In this document: in pieces, positions 36,754 to 45,732 of the stretch
How the letters are laid out: each line of letters begins with the position of its first letter
Position numbering within the stretch: position 1 is the stretch's first letter
Source of the DNA: Marinobacter fuscus
GTDB taxonomy: Bacteria; Pseudomonadota; Gammaproteobacteria; Pseudomonadales; Oleiphilaceae
Reading direction: 5' to 3'
DNA length: 64,000 nt
Assembly (NCBI RefSeq): GCF_003007675.1
Contig: NZ_PXNP01000076.1
Coordinates: forward strand, 62,001 to 126,000
Notes under the pieces: model-generated
Databases searched by the model: none
What the model was told of the DNA's origin: nothing
What the model saw: only the letters and a program-made list of their open reading frames with translations
Made by a program: the position numbers and the translations under genes

Positions 36754-38740
36754 TATCTCCCGGGCGAAGCTCCCGCCACTCGGGAAACGGCTGCCAGTTG
36801 CTCACCCATACCGGCAACTGGCTTGCAGGTATAGGCGGCGACATGGCGTAGCCCTGGGCATACTCACAGCCCAGGGCCAGCAAGGCCTGGCCCTGGGTCA
36901 CGGTTTCCACACCTTCGGCAATCACGGTTTTACCAAATGCCCTGGACAAACCAATAACCCCCTTGAGTATCAACAGGTTTTCATCATTGCCTTCCACACC
37001 AGCAACAAAGCTCTGGTCGACTTTGAGCGTATCAACCGGCAACCGTTGCAGATAGGACAGCGACGAATAGCCGGTACCAAAATCATCCAGCGAAAAAGTA
37101 ACACCCAGCGCCCGGCAGTCTTTAATTACCTGAACAGCCTTATCCAGGTCGGCCAACGCCGCCGTTTCCAGAATCTCCAGATCCAGCCTTGAGGGAGTAA
37201 TCTGCGGGTACTGCGAGAGGATCATCGACAAACGGCTGGTAAAGTCATCGGATTGCAGGTGCACGGCCGAAATGTTCACCCCGACGTTCAACACCATTCC
37301 CTCCTTATCCCACGCGCTCATTTGCTTCAGGGCCTGCTGCAACACCCATTCCCCGAGTTGGATATTCAACTGGTGATGCTCAACTTGAGGAAGAAAGCGA
37401 CCGGGTACCAGCAGCCCCTCTTCCGGGTGCTGCCAGCGAATCAGCGCTTCTGCACCAGCCACCTCGCCCGTGTGCATATTCACCTTGGGCTGGAAGTACA
37501 ACCGGAATTCGCCGTCCTCCAGACCCCGCCGAATACCGGCCAGTACCATCTGGCGGGCATGGTGCTGCCCCTGCTCATAGGCATCCAGGTATATCCAGCC
37601 GCCCTTGGCTTCTTGCTTGGCCCTGTACAAAATATGGTACGCCTGACGCAGAATGGTTTCTGCTGCGATCGCCCCCGGCCCGGGAAACAACACGATGCCA
37701 GCAGTAAACTCCAGTACAACCTGATGCCCATCCAGGTCGAAGCGCTGGTTTGCCGTTAGTTTCAGGGCTGAAAGGCGGGATTCCAACTGGTTGGCGTCTG
37801 GTAGCAGCACCGTAAATTCATCCCCGCCGGTGCGTGCCAGAACGGCATCACATGGCAGGGCGTCCAGCCAGCGCCGGGTGAGTAACCCCAACAGGCGATC
37901 AGCCGCGTCTTCGCCAAGCAGGTTGTTAACGAGGGCAAAATTGTCCAGATCTATGGCTATCAGCACCCCGGAGCCGTCGGATCTTGGTTCGGCATCCATC
38001 CACTCATTGACAGCGCGGATGATACCGTTGCGGTTCCAGAGTCCGGTCAGGCCGTCGGTGTAGGCCAATGCTTCCAGGTGCTTCTGGTATTCGCTGGCCT
38101 GCTGCTCCAGCGCTTTGTTCAGGCGTTCGTTCTGAATACGCTGTACTTCCTCCTCCGCCCGGTGCCGGGCCATTTTCTCCCGCATCAGCTGGATGGTCAG
38201 CGCCGACAATTTGCCGTAGATCTCCAGCAAGGCATTGACCAGCACAGAAATAGTGCCACTGAGCTCGGCGTCTACCCTCTCCCGGGCCTCGGCCATGGTC
38301 AGCCCGTCGCGCAAGGCCTTTACCGTGAGCGCCATGCGCCGGTCAGACTCGAGAATGTGAAACGCCAGCCAGCGGGTCAGGTAATCAAACAACTCCATTA
38401 GAGTCTCTTCGCCCGGATCGTCCCGCTGTTTGAACATCTGGATGCGGACAAAAAACATCTGGTGCGAATCGTGATGGTTACGGGCAACATCTGACCCGCC
38501 CATCGCCTCATTCCAGATGGTCTCTTCATACTCGAAATGATAGGCCGCGTAGGCCAGCAACTCTTCAAGGATATGCTCGGTGGAGAGCTCCGAGGCGTCG
38601 GAGGCGAAATGCCAGGCGAGCCGATTCAGGATACTGACCAACACCCTATGCTGTTCGTCTATATCCTCAAGGCCGGTTTCGAAGTTCCGATTCCATGGAA
38701 ATATCTCAAAGACATCAGACTCTTTCTGCCCCAACGCCAT
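36731..38740 (-). CDS. Hemerythrin-GGDEF-EAL cyclic-di-GMP enzyme
   Basis: A 669-residue soluble protein. The N-terminal bacteriohemerythrin domain (about 15-140) keeps the di-iron ligand pattern DEQH (His31), HFEYEE (His68, Glu72), NHHDSH and HILESD. A helical linker (150-220) follows, then a GGDEF cyclase domain (intact GGDEF at 305-309) and an EAL phosphodiesterase domain (EALIRW at 431-436, with DDFGTGYSS). Both catalytic domains look intact. I start at 38740, where AGGAG precedes the ATG; the longer frame's extra 163 residues only shadow nnrS. The hemerythrin probably senses O2 or NO and sets cyclic-di-GMP level. Confidence 0.92.
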   Translation of the reverse strand: MALGQKESDVFEIFPWNRNFETGLEDIDEQHRVLVSILNRLAWHFASDASELSTEHILEELLAYAAYHFEYEETIWNEAMGGSDVARNHHDSHQMFFVRIQMFKQRDDPGEETLMELFDYLTRWLAFHILESDRRMALTVKALRDGLTMAEARERVDAELSGTISVLVNALLEIYGKLSALTIQLMREKMARHRAEEEVQRIQNERLNKALEQQASEYQKHLEALAYTDGLTGLWNRNGIIRAVNEWMDAEPRSDGSGVLIAIDLDNFALVNNLLGEDAADRLLGLLTRRWLDALPCDAVLARTGGDEFTVLLPDANQLESRLSALKLTANQRFDLDGHQVVLEFTAGIVLFPGPGAIAAETILRQAYHILYRAKQEAKGGWIYLDAYEQGQHHARQMVLAGIRRGLEDGEFRLYFQPKVNMHTGEVAGAEALIRWQHPEEGLLVPGRFLPQVEHHQLNIQLGEWVLQQALKQMSAWDKEGMVLNVGVNISAVHLQSDDFTSRLSMILSQYPQITPSRLDLEILETAALADLDKAVQVIKDCRALGVTFSLDDFGTGYSSLSYLQRLPVDTLKVDQSFVAGVEGNDENLLILKGVIGLSRAFGKTVIAEGVETVTQGQALLALGCEYAQGYAMSPPIPASQLPVWVSNWQPFPEWRELRPGDITAVPES

Positions 38741-38805
38741 CTTGCGCTCCTGAGTTCCCGGCAACTGACGTACAGCATAGCTCAAAAAGCACCAATCGCA
38801 TCCGC

Positions 38806-39993
38806 TCAGCCAGGCAAGCCGTCCGCCCTGCTCGACAGCAAAAACCGGCCATAGGCGAAGACATAAAGAACGTAGGTTATCAGCCAGAACACGAAGGGCA
38901 GGCCCACACCCGCCAGCAGATAGTATTCCGGCAGGACAACCGGGATAAATGTGCGAAGGGTGGCCGTTGTTACCAGCGCCAGCAACGCGGGCCAGATAAG
39001 TTTGGGCAACAGCAGAGCACGGCCGGTGTGGCGCAGACCGGCAATGCAGAACACCGCGAGAATGGCGGTGCCGGCAGCGCCCGCAGATAAGGCATGGCGG
39101 CCAGTGTAGCCTGGCAAGCTGTCGATGAGTGCCGTTATCCCAACCAGCACCAGCCCCACCACCATCCAGACATAGGCCACCGTCAACAGCAGTAGATACA
39201 GCCGCGACATGGCACGCCCCCAGGGCCATTCGCTCAGACGATCGGCCTGGGCCGCGGCCGCTGCCAGCGCAATCCAGCCGGTCACCGGGTGGCCGGGTGC
39301 CAGTAAGTCGGCAACAACAAACAGGATCAGAGCCGCCACCGCCAGATGCTCCCGGGCCGGTGTCAGCCGCCCTGGCCCGGCCAACCCAAGATGCTTTCGA
39401 GCCTCCATTGCGACCACCCGAACTATGCGGCTGGCGGTCAGGGCAATCAACACCAGCAAAATGTTCACCGTGGCATTTAATACCTCAACCGGCGTCAGCC
39501 CCCACACCCATTCTGGCGACAGCCAGGTAATATAAAACAACGCCTGGGCCAGAATAAATGCCGCAAGCGCCGCACCAATACTCAGGTGTCGTCGCCCTGC
39601 CTGAGACCAGAGCCCTGGCAACGCCCAGAACAGCAATGCCAATGGAAACGCGAGATTGACCAGCGCCACCAATGGCCCCGGCACAATCGCTGACAGCCAG
39701 AACACAAGGCGCCCGGATAACCACAACGCAACCAATGCGGCCAGCGGCTTACCCGCAACAGGCGGTACATTGGCCCAGGATGGCACTGACGTAAGAAGAA
39801 AACCCACCAATGCCGCGCTGGCAAAACCAAACAGCATTTCATGGCCATGCCAGGCCAGCGGTGGCAGAGCCATCGGCAGAGTAAACTGTTGCAGCAAAGC
39901 GCCTACCCAGGGCAACAATGCCAGGGGCGCATAAAGCGCACCCAGCAGGAAAAACGGCCGAAAGCCGTACGCCAGCCAAGGGTGATTAAACAT
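38806..39993 (-). CDS. nnrS: NnrS family haem-copper membrane protein
   Basis: A 395-residue polytopic membrane protein of the NnrS family, tied to protection from NO stress in denitrifiers and Vibrio. About 12 helices are visible. Conserved motifs are YGFRPFFLLGALYA, WHGHEMLFGFASAALVGFLLT and later RHTGRAL. The ATG at 39993 overlaps the stop of the preceding binding-protein gene, so it is translationally coupled to an ABC importer operon. The hemerythrin-GGDEF-EAL gene follows 65 bp downstream and may be co-expressed. Confidence 0.92.
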   Translation of the reverse strand: MFNHPWLAYGFRPFFLLGALYAPLALLPWVGALLQQFTLPMALPPLAWHGHEMLFGFASAALVGFLLTSVPSWANVPPVAGKPLAALVALWLSGRLVFWLSAIVPGPLVALVNLAFPLALLFWALPGLWSQAGRRHLSIGAALAAFILAQALFYITWLSPEWVWGLTPVEVLNATVNILLVLIALTASRIVRVVAMEARKHLGLAGPGRLTPAREHLAVAALILFVVADLLAPGHPVTGWIALAAAAAQADRLSEWPWGRAMSRLYLLLLTVAYVWMVVGLVLVGITALIDSLPGYTGRHALSAGAAGTAILAVFCIAGLRHTGRALLLPKLIWPALLALVTTATLRTFIPVVLPEYYLLAGVGLPFVFWLITYVLYVFAYGRFLLSSRADGLPG

Positions 39994-40966
39994 AATAGAA
40001 ATCCGCACCCGGCAACTCACCGCCAATAAACCCCGGTGAGAGTTCCGACAAGGCGGTAAAAAAGTTCTCCAGTGCCGGGCGCGCCTCTGCCGCCGTTACC
40101 ATGTTCAGAATGGTTCGTTTAATCGCCCCTTCAAACACCGGTTTGGCCAAAGGCGCGTGCTCGGCCCCCAACTGCGCAGCCGCCGATGGCTCCTGCACCA
40201 CCCAGTCAACCGCCCGGCCGATCGAGGCCTGCAATGCAGCCACCTGCCCTGGATGTTCATCCAGCAACTCCCGCCGACAAAGCACACCCGCCTGCGGCAA
40301 CATGGGCTTGCCACCGGCCAGCCGAGCCCACTCCTGCTGCAGATCGAGCTCCCGGGGCGTCTGGCCGAACTGAACACTCTGCAGCCGGGTGGCCGTGCGC
40401 ATGGGTTCGGGCAATACCGCTGCATCCAGCCGCTGGGCAATGTACATCTGTACGGTTTCAAAGGGGCTCGACTGGTAACTGATTTTCAGATCCCGCCCCA
40501 CTTCCAGGCCTGCCCGTGCCAGCAGATAACGAAACACCAGATCCGGCATATCGCCACGCCAGGGTACGCCCACATGACGACCGGCCAAGTCTTCAATGGC
40601 CGCCAACGGGCCTCGGGATTCCAGGCCCAGAATGCCGAGGGTGCCCCAGACATTTACACTCATCAGCACCACGGGCACACCCCGGTTATAAAGGTTGGCC
40701 GCCACATTGGTAGGCGTGGCCGTCACCGACGCTTCGCCCCGGGCCAGCCAGGCTCGAAGCTGGTCAGGATCTTTCCAGTGGCGCAGTTCCGGCTCCGGAA
40801 CCTGTTGGGTGAACTCCGGGTCTTGCAGCGCCCGGGCTAAAATAACCTGTGGTAAACCCAAAGGCGTTGCGGCAATTAGCGACGGAGCCGCCAGCACCCG
40901 CTGCAAGGGCAGCGCCGACAACAGGGCAGACGCAGCCGCCAGTTGAAGAAGTTCACGACGGTTCAT
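39986..40966 (-). CDS. ABC importer substrate-binding protein (SsuA/TauA/NMT1-like)
   Basis: A 326-residue binding protein of the nitrate/sulfonate/taurine (NitT/TauT) group. The N-terminus has paired Arg and a hydrophobic stretch (NRRELLQLAAASALLSA), so Sec or Tat export is likely. Type II binding-protein features include DLAGRHVGVPWRGD and LDAAVLPEPM. The ligand is unknown. It overlaps the ATPase gene by 4 bp and nnrS by 8 bp, placing nnrS in the importer operon. Confidence 0.85.
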   Translation of the reverse strand: MNRRELLQLAAASALLSALPLQRVLAAPSLIAATPLGLPQVILARALQDPEFTQQVPEPELRHWKDPDQLRAWLARGEASVTATPTNVAANLYNRGVPVVLMSVNVWGTLGILGLESRGPLAAIEDLAGRHVGVPWRGDMPDLVFRYLLARAGLEVGRDLKISYQSSPFETVQMYIAQRLDAAVLPEPMRTATRLQSVQFGQTPRELDLQQEWARLAGGKPMLPQAGVLCRRELLDEHPGQVAALQASIGRAVDWVVQEPSAAAQLGAEHAPLAKPVFEGAIKRTILNMVTAAEARPALENFFTALSELSPGFIGGELPGADFYYV

Positions 40967-41703
40967 GCCACCTCCGAGTCCGGGTGAAAAAGAAAACTGT
41001 CTTGTACCACAGGCTGCCGAAGTAAATGCCCGGCCTCCTCATACAGCCAGGCCGGAGTACGCTCGGCAAACGGTGTGCTCACCCGGTGTTCACAAACCAC
41101 TGTGCCGGGCGCACCTGAGAGGACCACCACCCGATGCGCCAGGCGCAGGGCTTCGGTAAGGTCGTGGGTAACCATCAGTGTGGCGATACCCTGATCCACC
41201 ACCAGGCACTGAACCAGTCCCTGGGCCTCGCTTCGTAACCCCACATCCAGCGCACTGAAGGGTTCATCCAGTAACAGGAAATCGGCATCTACCGCCAGCG
41301 CCCGGGCCAACGCCACCCGCTGCTGCATGCCGCCAGACAGCTCATGGGGAAAATGCTGGTCATACCCGGCCAGCCCCACTTTGTCTGCCAGTGTCCGGGC
41401 ACGGGCCAGGCGTTCATGGCGATTTACCCCCCGGGCTTTCAACCCCAGGGCAATATTGTCGAGCATCCGGCGCCAGGGCAGCAGCCGCGGCTCCTGGAAC
41501 ACCGCCGCTGTGGTGCGAAAATGGTTCTTCATGTGGCCTGAGCTAACCTCAACCGCGCCCGCGGCAAGCCTCAACAAGCTGGTTTTGCCGCAGCCGGAAG
41601 GCCCCACCAGGCAGACGGATTCGCCAGCGGCCACCTGCAGGTTTACATTCGCCAGAATACAATTCGGGCCCAGATCCAGCGATACCTGTTCACACATCAA
41701 CAT
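40963..41703 (-). CDS. ABC importer ATPase (NitT/TauT family)
   Basis: A 246-residue ATPase. Walker A is GPSGCGKTS, the signature is LSGGMQQRVALARAL, Walker B is FLLLDEPFSALD and the switch His is in VTHDLTEA. The ATG at 41703 follows AGGAG; the longer frame adds 37 residues overlapping the permease gene. It lies second in the permease-ATPase-binding protein operon. Confidence 0.92.
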   Translation of the reverse strand: MLMCEQVSLDLGPNCILANVNLQVAAGESVCLVGPSGCGKTSLLRLAAGAVEVSSGHMKNHFRTTAAVFQEPRLLPWRRMLDNIALGLKARGVNRHERLARARTLADKVGLAGYDQHFPHELSGGMQQRVALARALAVDADFLLLDEPFSALDVGLRSEAQGLVQCLVVDQGIATLMVTHDLTEALRLAHRVVVLSGAPGTVVCEHRVSTPFAERTPAWLYEEAGHLLRQPVVQDSFLFHPDSEVA

Positions 41704-41713
41704 AATCCACTCC

Positions 41714-42499
41714 TCACTGCGGCGGCATCGGGCCACGGGCCTGTCGCCAGGGCTCAATCTTCTTTTGTAGTGGCCGCAGCAATCCATGCTCCGCCACCAG
41801 CAACAGCACCACAATCACCACAATCCAGGCCATGGCACCGGCGGTATCCAGGCTCACCCTGGCCATGGCCATACCCGCACCCACACCATCTTCGGTGGCA
41901 AACAGCTCGGCCATTACCGTGACCTTCCAGGCCACCCCCAGAGCGGTAATCAGCGCGGGAAAAACATAAGAGACAATGTGGGGCAGGTAGAAGTCCCACA
42001 GGCGCATGGGCCAGGGCACCAGGTAAACATCGGCCATTTCCTGCAGCCGGGCATCCAGGGTTCGGGCACCAATCTGGGCTCCGGCAAAGGCGACCGGCAC
42101 CGTGGTTGCGACAACCGTATAGATAGCCGCCAGCGAGCCGCTGCCAAACCAAAGCAGAGCCAGCACAATCCAGGCAATGGGGGGAATACCCAGCAGCACC
42201 GTAGAAATTGGCTCCAGCGCCCGCCCCAGGGTATGGGACAAGCCTGCCAGCAACCCCAGCCCAACACCCGCCAGAGCGGCAATCGCAAAGCCGCTCATGG
42301 CCCGCCAGGTGGTTGCCCAGACCGCGGCCCAGAGCTGATCGTTGCCCGCAAATGTCAGCAGTGAAGCCAGAGCATCTCTGGGGCCGGGCAACAGGAAGCT
42401 GCCATAGGCCAGACTGCCCCATTCCCATAAGGCTACGAACAACAGAACCCCGGTGAGGCTACCGCCCCACCCCAGAACCGTTCGAATCAGACTCCCCAT
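41714..42499 (-). CDS. ABC importer permease (NitT/TauT family)
   Basis: A 261-residue inner membrane permease with about six helices and the EAA-type loop near LQEMADVYLVPWPMRLWDFYLPHI. It is the first gene of the operon that continues with the ATPase, binding protein and nnrS. It is divergent from a TonB-dependent receptor, with 196 bp between. Whether the importer and the receptor handle the same compound is unknown. Confidence 0.92.
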   Translation of the reverse strand: MGSLIRTVLGWGGSLTGVLLFVALWEWGSLAYGSFLLPGPRDALASLLTFAGNDQLWAAVWATTWRAMSGFAIAALAGVGLGLLAGLSHTLGRALEPISTVLLGIPPIAWIVLALLWFGSGSLAAIYTVVATTVPVAFAGAQIGARTLDARLQEMADVYLVPWPMRLWDFYLPHIVSYVFPALITALGVAWKVTVMAELFATEDGVGAGMAMARVSLDTAGAMAWIVVIVVLLLVAEHGLLRPLQKKIEPWRQARGPMPPQ

Positions 42500-42622
42500 C
42501 GATATTGCCTGCCCTGATCATTCAATTTGTACCGCCAACCACACGTTTCCATCCGGTTTGGTTCAATCCGAAAAATGAAAACCAAGTTTACCCGCCACCA
42601 TGCGCCATTCTGTTGATGGAAA

Positions 42623-42641
42623 TCAAATGATAATGAATGAT
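42623..42641. promoter_or_regulatory. Candidate Fur box upstream of the TonB receptor
   Basis: A 19-bp AT-rich site with an exact AATGATAAT core matches the Fur consensus at about 11 of 19 positions. It ends 54 bp upstream of the receptor ATG. A separate perfect inverted repeat, TTGAGA-TACAT-TCTCAA, lies in the leader at 42655-42671 and could be another operator or a hairpin. Confidence 0.5.
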
Positions 42642-42695
42642 ATTCGCGATATAGTTGAGATACATTCTCAATTATCCCCATCCACGGAGTCGTCA

Positions 42696-44765
42696 ATGAA
42701 ACTGAACCGTCGCCCACTGGCTCTTGCTGTAGGTTTTCTCTCCACCCTGCCCGGTACTTACGGTTTTGCGGCTACCGGCCCCGAGTTGCAGGAGTTGGTG
42801 GTGACTGCCAAAGGCTATGAGGCCGATACCCTGGAAACCGCCAGTTCAACCGAGCAACTGACCACCGGCGATACCGCCGCCAGCAAAACCGCCGGAGACC
42901 TGTTCCGGGGCCAACCCGGCCTGGCCGTGCAGGGCGACGGAGGCGCCTGGGGCGGCAATCCGGTCATTCGCGGCCAGCGCAAAGAGAGCCTGGTGATGCT
43001 GGTGGACGGTGTACGCCTGAACTCCGCCCAACCCCAGGGCGCCATTGCCTCTCTGGCTGACATGAGTCTGCTGGATACGGTGGAAGTGGTGAAAGGGCCT
43101 GCGTCGGTGTTGCACGGCACCGGTGCCATGGGCGGCGCCATCAACCTGCGCACGCCCGAAGCCCGCTTTGCCGACCAGGCCCAGGCCCGTGGCCGGTTCT
43201 CCGGCAGCACCGGCACCGTAGACAGCAGCCTGGCGGGTGGCGCCCTGCTGGAGCTCTCCAGCCCGAACCATGGCCTGGTGCTCGGCGCAGCCGCCAAAGA
43301 CGTGGACGACTACGAAACGCCCGATGGCGAGATAACCAACAGCGGCTTCCGCTCGGAATCCTTTCTGGCGAAATACGCCCTGCGCATCAGCGACAGCCAA
43401 AAGCTGACCCTGAACCTGCAAAATCACGAAGACCGGGATGTCTGGTATCCCGGTTCTGCCAAGCCCGGCCCTGGCGGCAATGGCACCCTGGTTATCCACT
43501 CACCGAAACAGAAGCGCACACTGGCAGAGCTGGGTTATACCGCAGATATTGGCCCCGGCACGCTCGAAACCAGCGTTTACCGCCAAGAAGTCGACCGGCA
43601 AATTCGCGCCTGGTGGGATTTCAAAGACCGCAACCAGGTGTGGAACAATGTCAGCTTTCGAACCGATGGCGCCAAAGCCCAGTATCGCCTGCCCCTGGGC
43701 GCCAACCACTTGCTGACGGTTGGCGCAGAGGGCTGGGAAATGACCGGCGATCCCAAACGCTTCACCTACAACCCTCCAATGTCGGATAACGCCATCGCCA
43801 ATTCCCCGTTCCGGAACGGCGAGATCGAAAGCCAGGGCGTGTTCCTGCAGGACGACATCATGGCTGGCAACTGGAACCTTCAGCTCGGTGCCCGCTATGA
43901 CCGGGTCACCGGAGATGCCCGAGTGGTCGGCAATGGTTCCGGTGCCAAAACTGAGGGGTTGGAAAACACGGCAGAAACCCTGTCCTGGTCGGTTGGCGCT
44001 ATCTACAACCTGAATGACATGGTGAATCCGTACATCAATCTGGGCACCGCCTACCGGGCACCGGATATGCGGGAGCGGTTTGAGGACGCTGCCCGTGGCG
44101 ACGGCTATTTCCACCGGGGCAACCCGCAACTCGACCCGGAAAAATCCACCAGCGCCGAGCTTGGCCTGAAGGGCCGGGGGCGACTGGGGCAGTACCAGCT
44201 TGCGGCATTCTATACCCGTATCGACGACTACATTGCCGGTCGCATCACTGGCCAGAATCACCCCCAGAACAACCTGCCCATCAAGCAGACGGAGAATCTG
44301 GACGAGGTAGAAATCTACGGTGCCGAAGCCGGGTTTCTGATGCCTCTGGAGGCCCTGAACGCGAGCGCACCCGCCATTGATCTGGACGGCAGCCTGACCT
44401 GGTTGCGCGGCGAGAACAAACAAGACGATGAGCCGCTGTACCAGATGCCCGCACCGGAACTGACTCTGGGGCTCGGACAGCAACATCGCCCGGGATTCAA
44501 CTGGCATGGCCAGGTACGGGCCGTAGCGGAGCAGGATCGCACGGCCGATGCTTTCTCCAACGGAACAGAAGCCCAGACCCCAGGCTACGCAACCCTGGAT
44601 CTGGAGCTGGGCTGGAATTTCGGTACCACCGGCAGTCTGCGCGAACTGGAGGTGACTCTGGAAGGCAATAACCTGCTCGACAAGCGCTACCACGAGCACT
44701 TGACCGATGGCGGCATCCTGTCACCGGGCCGGGGGCTGGTGGCCAGGCTGGCCGGGCGTTTCTGA
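42696..44765 (+). CDS. TonB-dependent outer membrane receptor
   Basis: A 689-residue receptor. A signal peptide covers residues 1-25. A TonB-box-like LQELVVTAK is followed by the plug domain (IRGQRKESLVMLVDGVRLN, VEVVKGPASVLHGTGAMGG) and a 22-strand barrel ending in an aromatic residue (AGRF). YRAPD and GNPQLDPE recall the FRAP/NPNL region of haem receptors, but are not decisive. The sequence does not look like the NosA/OprC copper receptors I remember. The Fur-like site suggests iron, haem or siderophore uptake. The start at 42696 begins the signal peptide; the longer frame has no support. Confidence 0.9.
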   Translation: MKLNRRPLALAVGFLSTLPGTYGFAATGPELQELVVTAKGYEADTLETASSTEQLTTGDTAASKTAGDLFRGQPGLAVQGDGGAWGGNPVIRGQRKESLVMLVDGVRLNSAQPQGAIASLADMSLLDTVEVVKGPASVLHGTGAMGGAINLRTPEARFADQAQARGRFSGSTGTVDSSLAGGALLELSSPNHGLVLGAAAKDVDDYETPDGEITNSGFRSESFLAKYALRISDSQKLTLNLQNHEDRDVWYPGSAKPGPGGNGTLVIHSPKQKRTLAELGYTADIGPGTLETSVYRQEVDRQIRAWWDFKDRNQVWNNVSFRTDGAKAQYRLPLGANHLLTVGAEGWEMTGDPKRFTYNPPMSDNAIANSPFRNGEIESQGVFLQDDIMAGNWNLQLGARYDRVTGDARVVGNGSGAKTEGLENTAETLSWSVGAIYNLNDMVNPYINLGTAYRAPDMRERFEDAARGDGYFHRGNPQLDPEKSTSAELGLKGRGRLGQYQLAAFYTRIDDYIAGRITGQNHPQNNLPIKQTENLDEVEIYGAEAGFLMPLEALNASAPAIDLDGSLTWLRGENKQDDEPLYQMPAPELTLGLGQQHRPGFNWHGQVRAVAEQDRTADAFSNGTEAQTPGYATLDLELGWNFGTTGSLRELEVTLEGNNLLDKRYHEHLTDGGILSPGRGLVARLAGRF

Positions 44766-44800
44766 ACCTGCGGGTTTGAGCCGTTTCCCTACGGAGCGGC

Positions 44801-45643
44801 TCAGATCAGCCCCAACTCCAGCCGGGCATCGTCGTCCAGGTTGTCATAACTCCAGGGGGGATCAAATACGATCTCCACCTGGCATTCTTTAACCAGTGGA
44901 ACCTGGGATACGTTGTCCCGGACATCCGCTGCAATCACATCCCCCATGCCACAGGTTGGTGAGGTCAGCGTCATGGTGACACAGACTTTGCCACTTTCCT
45001 GATCAATGTCCAGCCCGTAGATCAGCCCCAGACTCAGGACATTCACCGGAATTTCCGGATCGTATACCTGCCGCAGGGCATCCTCGCACTGGGCTTTGCT
45101 GATCTGGCCATCCGCCGGTGTTTCGAAAACCGGCACATCGCTGAATAACCCGATGCCCCGAGCAACATCCGGGGCCAGGCGATACAAGTTGCCGTTGTAG
45201 TTAATGGTAAAGCTGCCACCCAACGCCTGGGTAATCGACACCGTGGCACCGGCGGGCAGGCTTACCGGGGTGCCATGGGGCACATGCAGCCCAACACAGG
45301 TATCGGGCAGTTCAAAGGTTTCCGGCGGCCGCGCAGGTTTCTTGCTGTTCGGCGCCTTGATCGCCAGCATCTGGCCCGAGCCATGCCGGTCAACATCGAT
45401 CTTCATGTCCTGCAGATACGGCGCACTGAGTGCGTCAATGTAGAGCACCAGATCCCCAAACTCGGCCCGGGCGTCGCTGGCCTTTTCTTCACCGGGCGGA
45501 CAGTACGCCAGACAAGTTTCCGCTTGCGAGGTGCCGCCTTTGTCGACAAACACCCGGGCCGCCATGCCAGGTACATTCTGCCTCGCCAGTAGGTTCAATA
45601 AATAATTCCGGGCTTCTGATGTGACTTCAGCATTAACGTTCAT
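44801..45643 (-). CDS. Fusion of NfuA-like A-type domain and SufT (DUF59) domain
   Basis: A 280-residue cytoplasmic protein. Residues 1-103 match the degenerate A-type domain of NfuA (RVFVDKGGTSQAETCLAYCPP, LSAPYLQDMKID, MLAIKAPNSKK). Residues 108-280 match SufT, with FELPDTCVGLHVPHGTPVSL then the MIP18/DUF59 core DPEIPVNVLSLGLIY (from 195) and SPTCGMGD (Cys231). Both halves belong to iron-sulfur cluster assembly or delivery, so it is probably a cluster carrier. ATG 45643 follows GGGAGTGAG. It is divergent from a ytfE-type repair gene. Confidence 0.85.
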   Translation of the reverse strand: MNVNAEVTSEARNYLLNLLARQNVPGMAARVFVDKGGTSQAETCLAYCPPGEEKASDARAEFGDLVLYIDALSAPYLQDMKIDVDRHGSGQMLAIKAPNSKKPARPPETFELPDTCVGLHVPHGTPVSLPAGATVSITQALGGSFTINYNGNLYRLAPDVARGIGLFSDVPVFETPADGQISKAQCEDALRQVYDPEIPVNVLSLGLIYGLDIDQESGKVCVTMTLTSPTCGMGDVIAADVRDNVSQVPLVKECQVEIVFDPPWSYDNLDDDARLELGLI

Positions 45644-45673
45644 CTCACTCCCACTTGTTGGCAATAATTCTCA

Positions 45674-45709
45674 TTGACAGATCTTTAACATGCATCTATT
45701 ATAAATCTT
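45674..45709 (+). promoter_or_regulatory. ytfE/dnrN promoter with overlapping NsrR operator
   Basis: TTGACA (45674-45679) is separated by 17 bp from TATTAT (45697-45702), a near-ideal sigma-70 promoter. A 23-bp site of 11-1-11 form (AACATGCATCT, A, TTATAAATCTT; 45687-45709) covers the -10. Against the NsrR half-site AAGATGCATTT it matches 9 of 11 and 7 of 11. Repression by NsrR and induction by NO are expected. Confidence 0.75.
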
Positions 45710-45732
45710 AATGCAAGAAAAGGAGCCGCGCC

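Noticed and set aside
38741..39229. A 163-residue N-terminal extension of the hemerythrin-GGDEF-EAL protein
   Set aside because: It only shadows the end of nnrS in another frame. The ATG at 38740 has a good ribosome binding site and begins the hemerythrin domain.
42696..44765. Assigning the TonB receptor as the copper receptor NosA/OprC because nos genes are in the window
   Set aside because: The plug domain does not resemble the copper receptors I remember, the gene is 20 kb from nos, and a Fur-like site favours iron.
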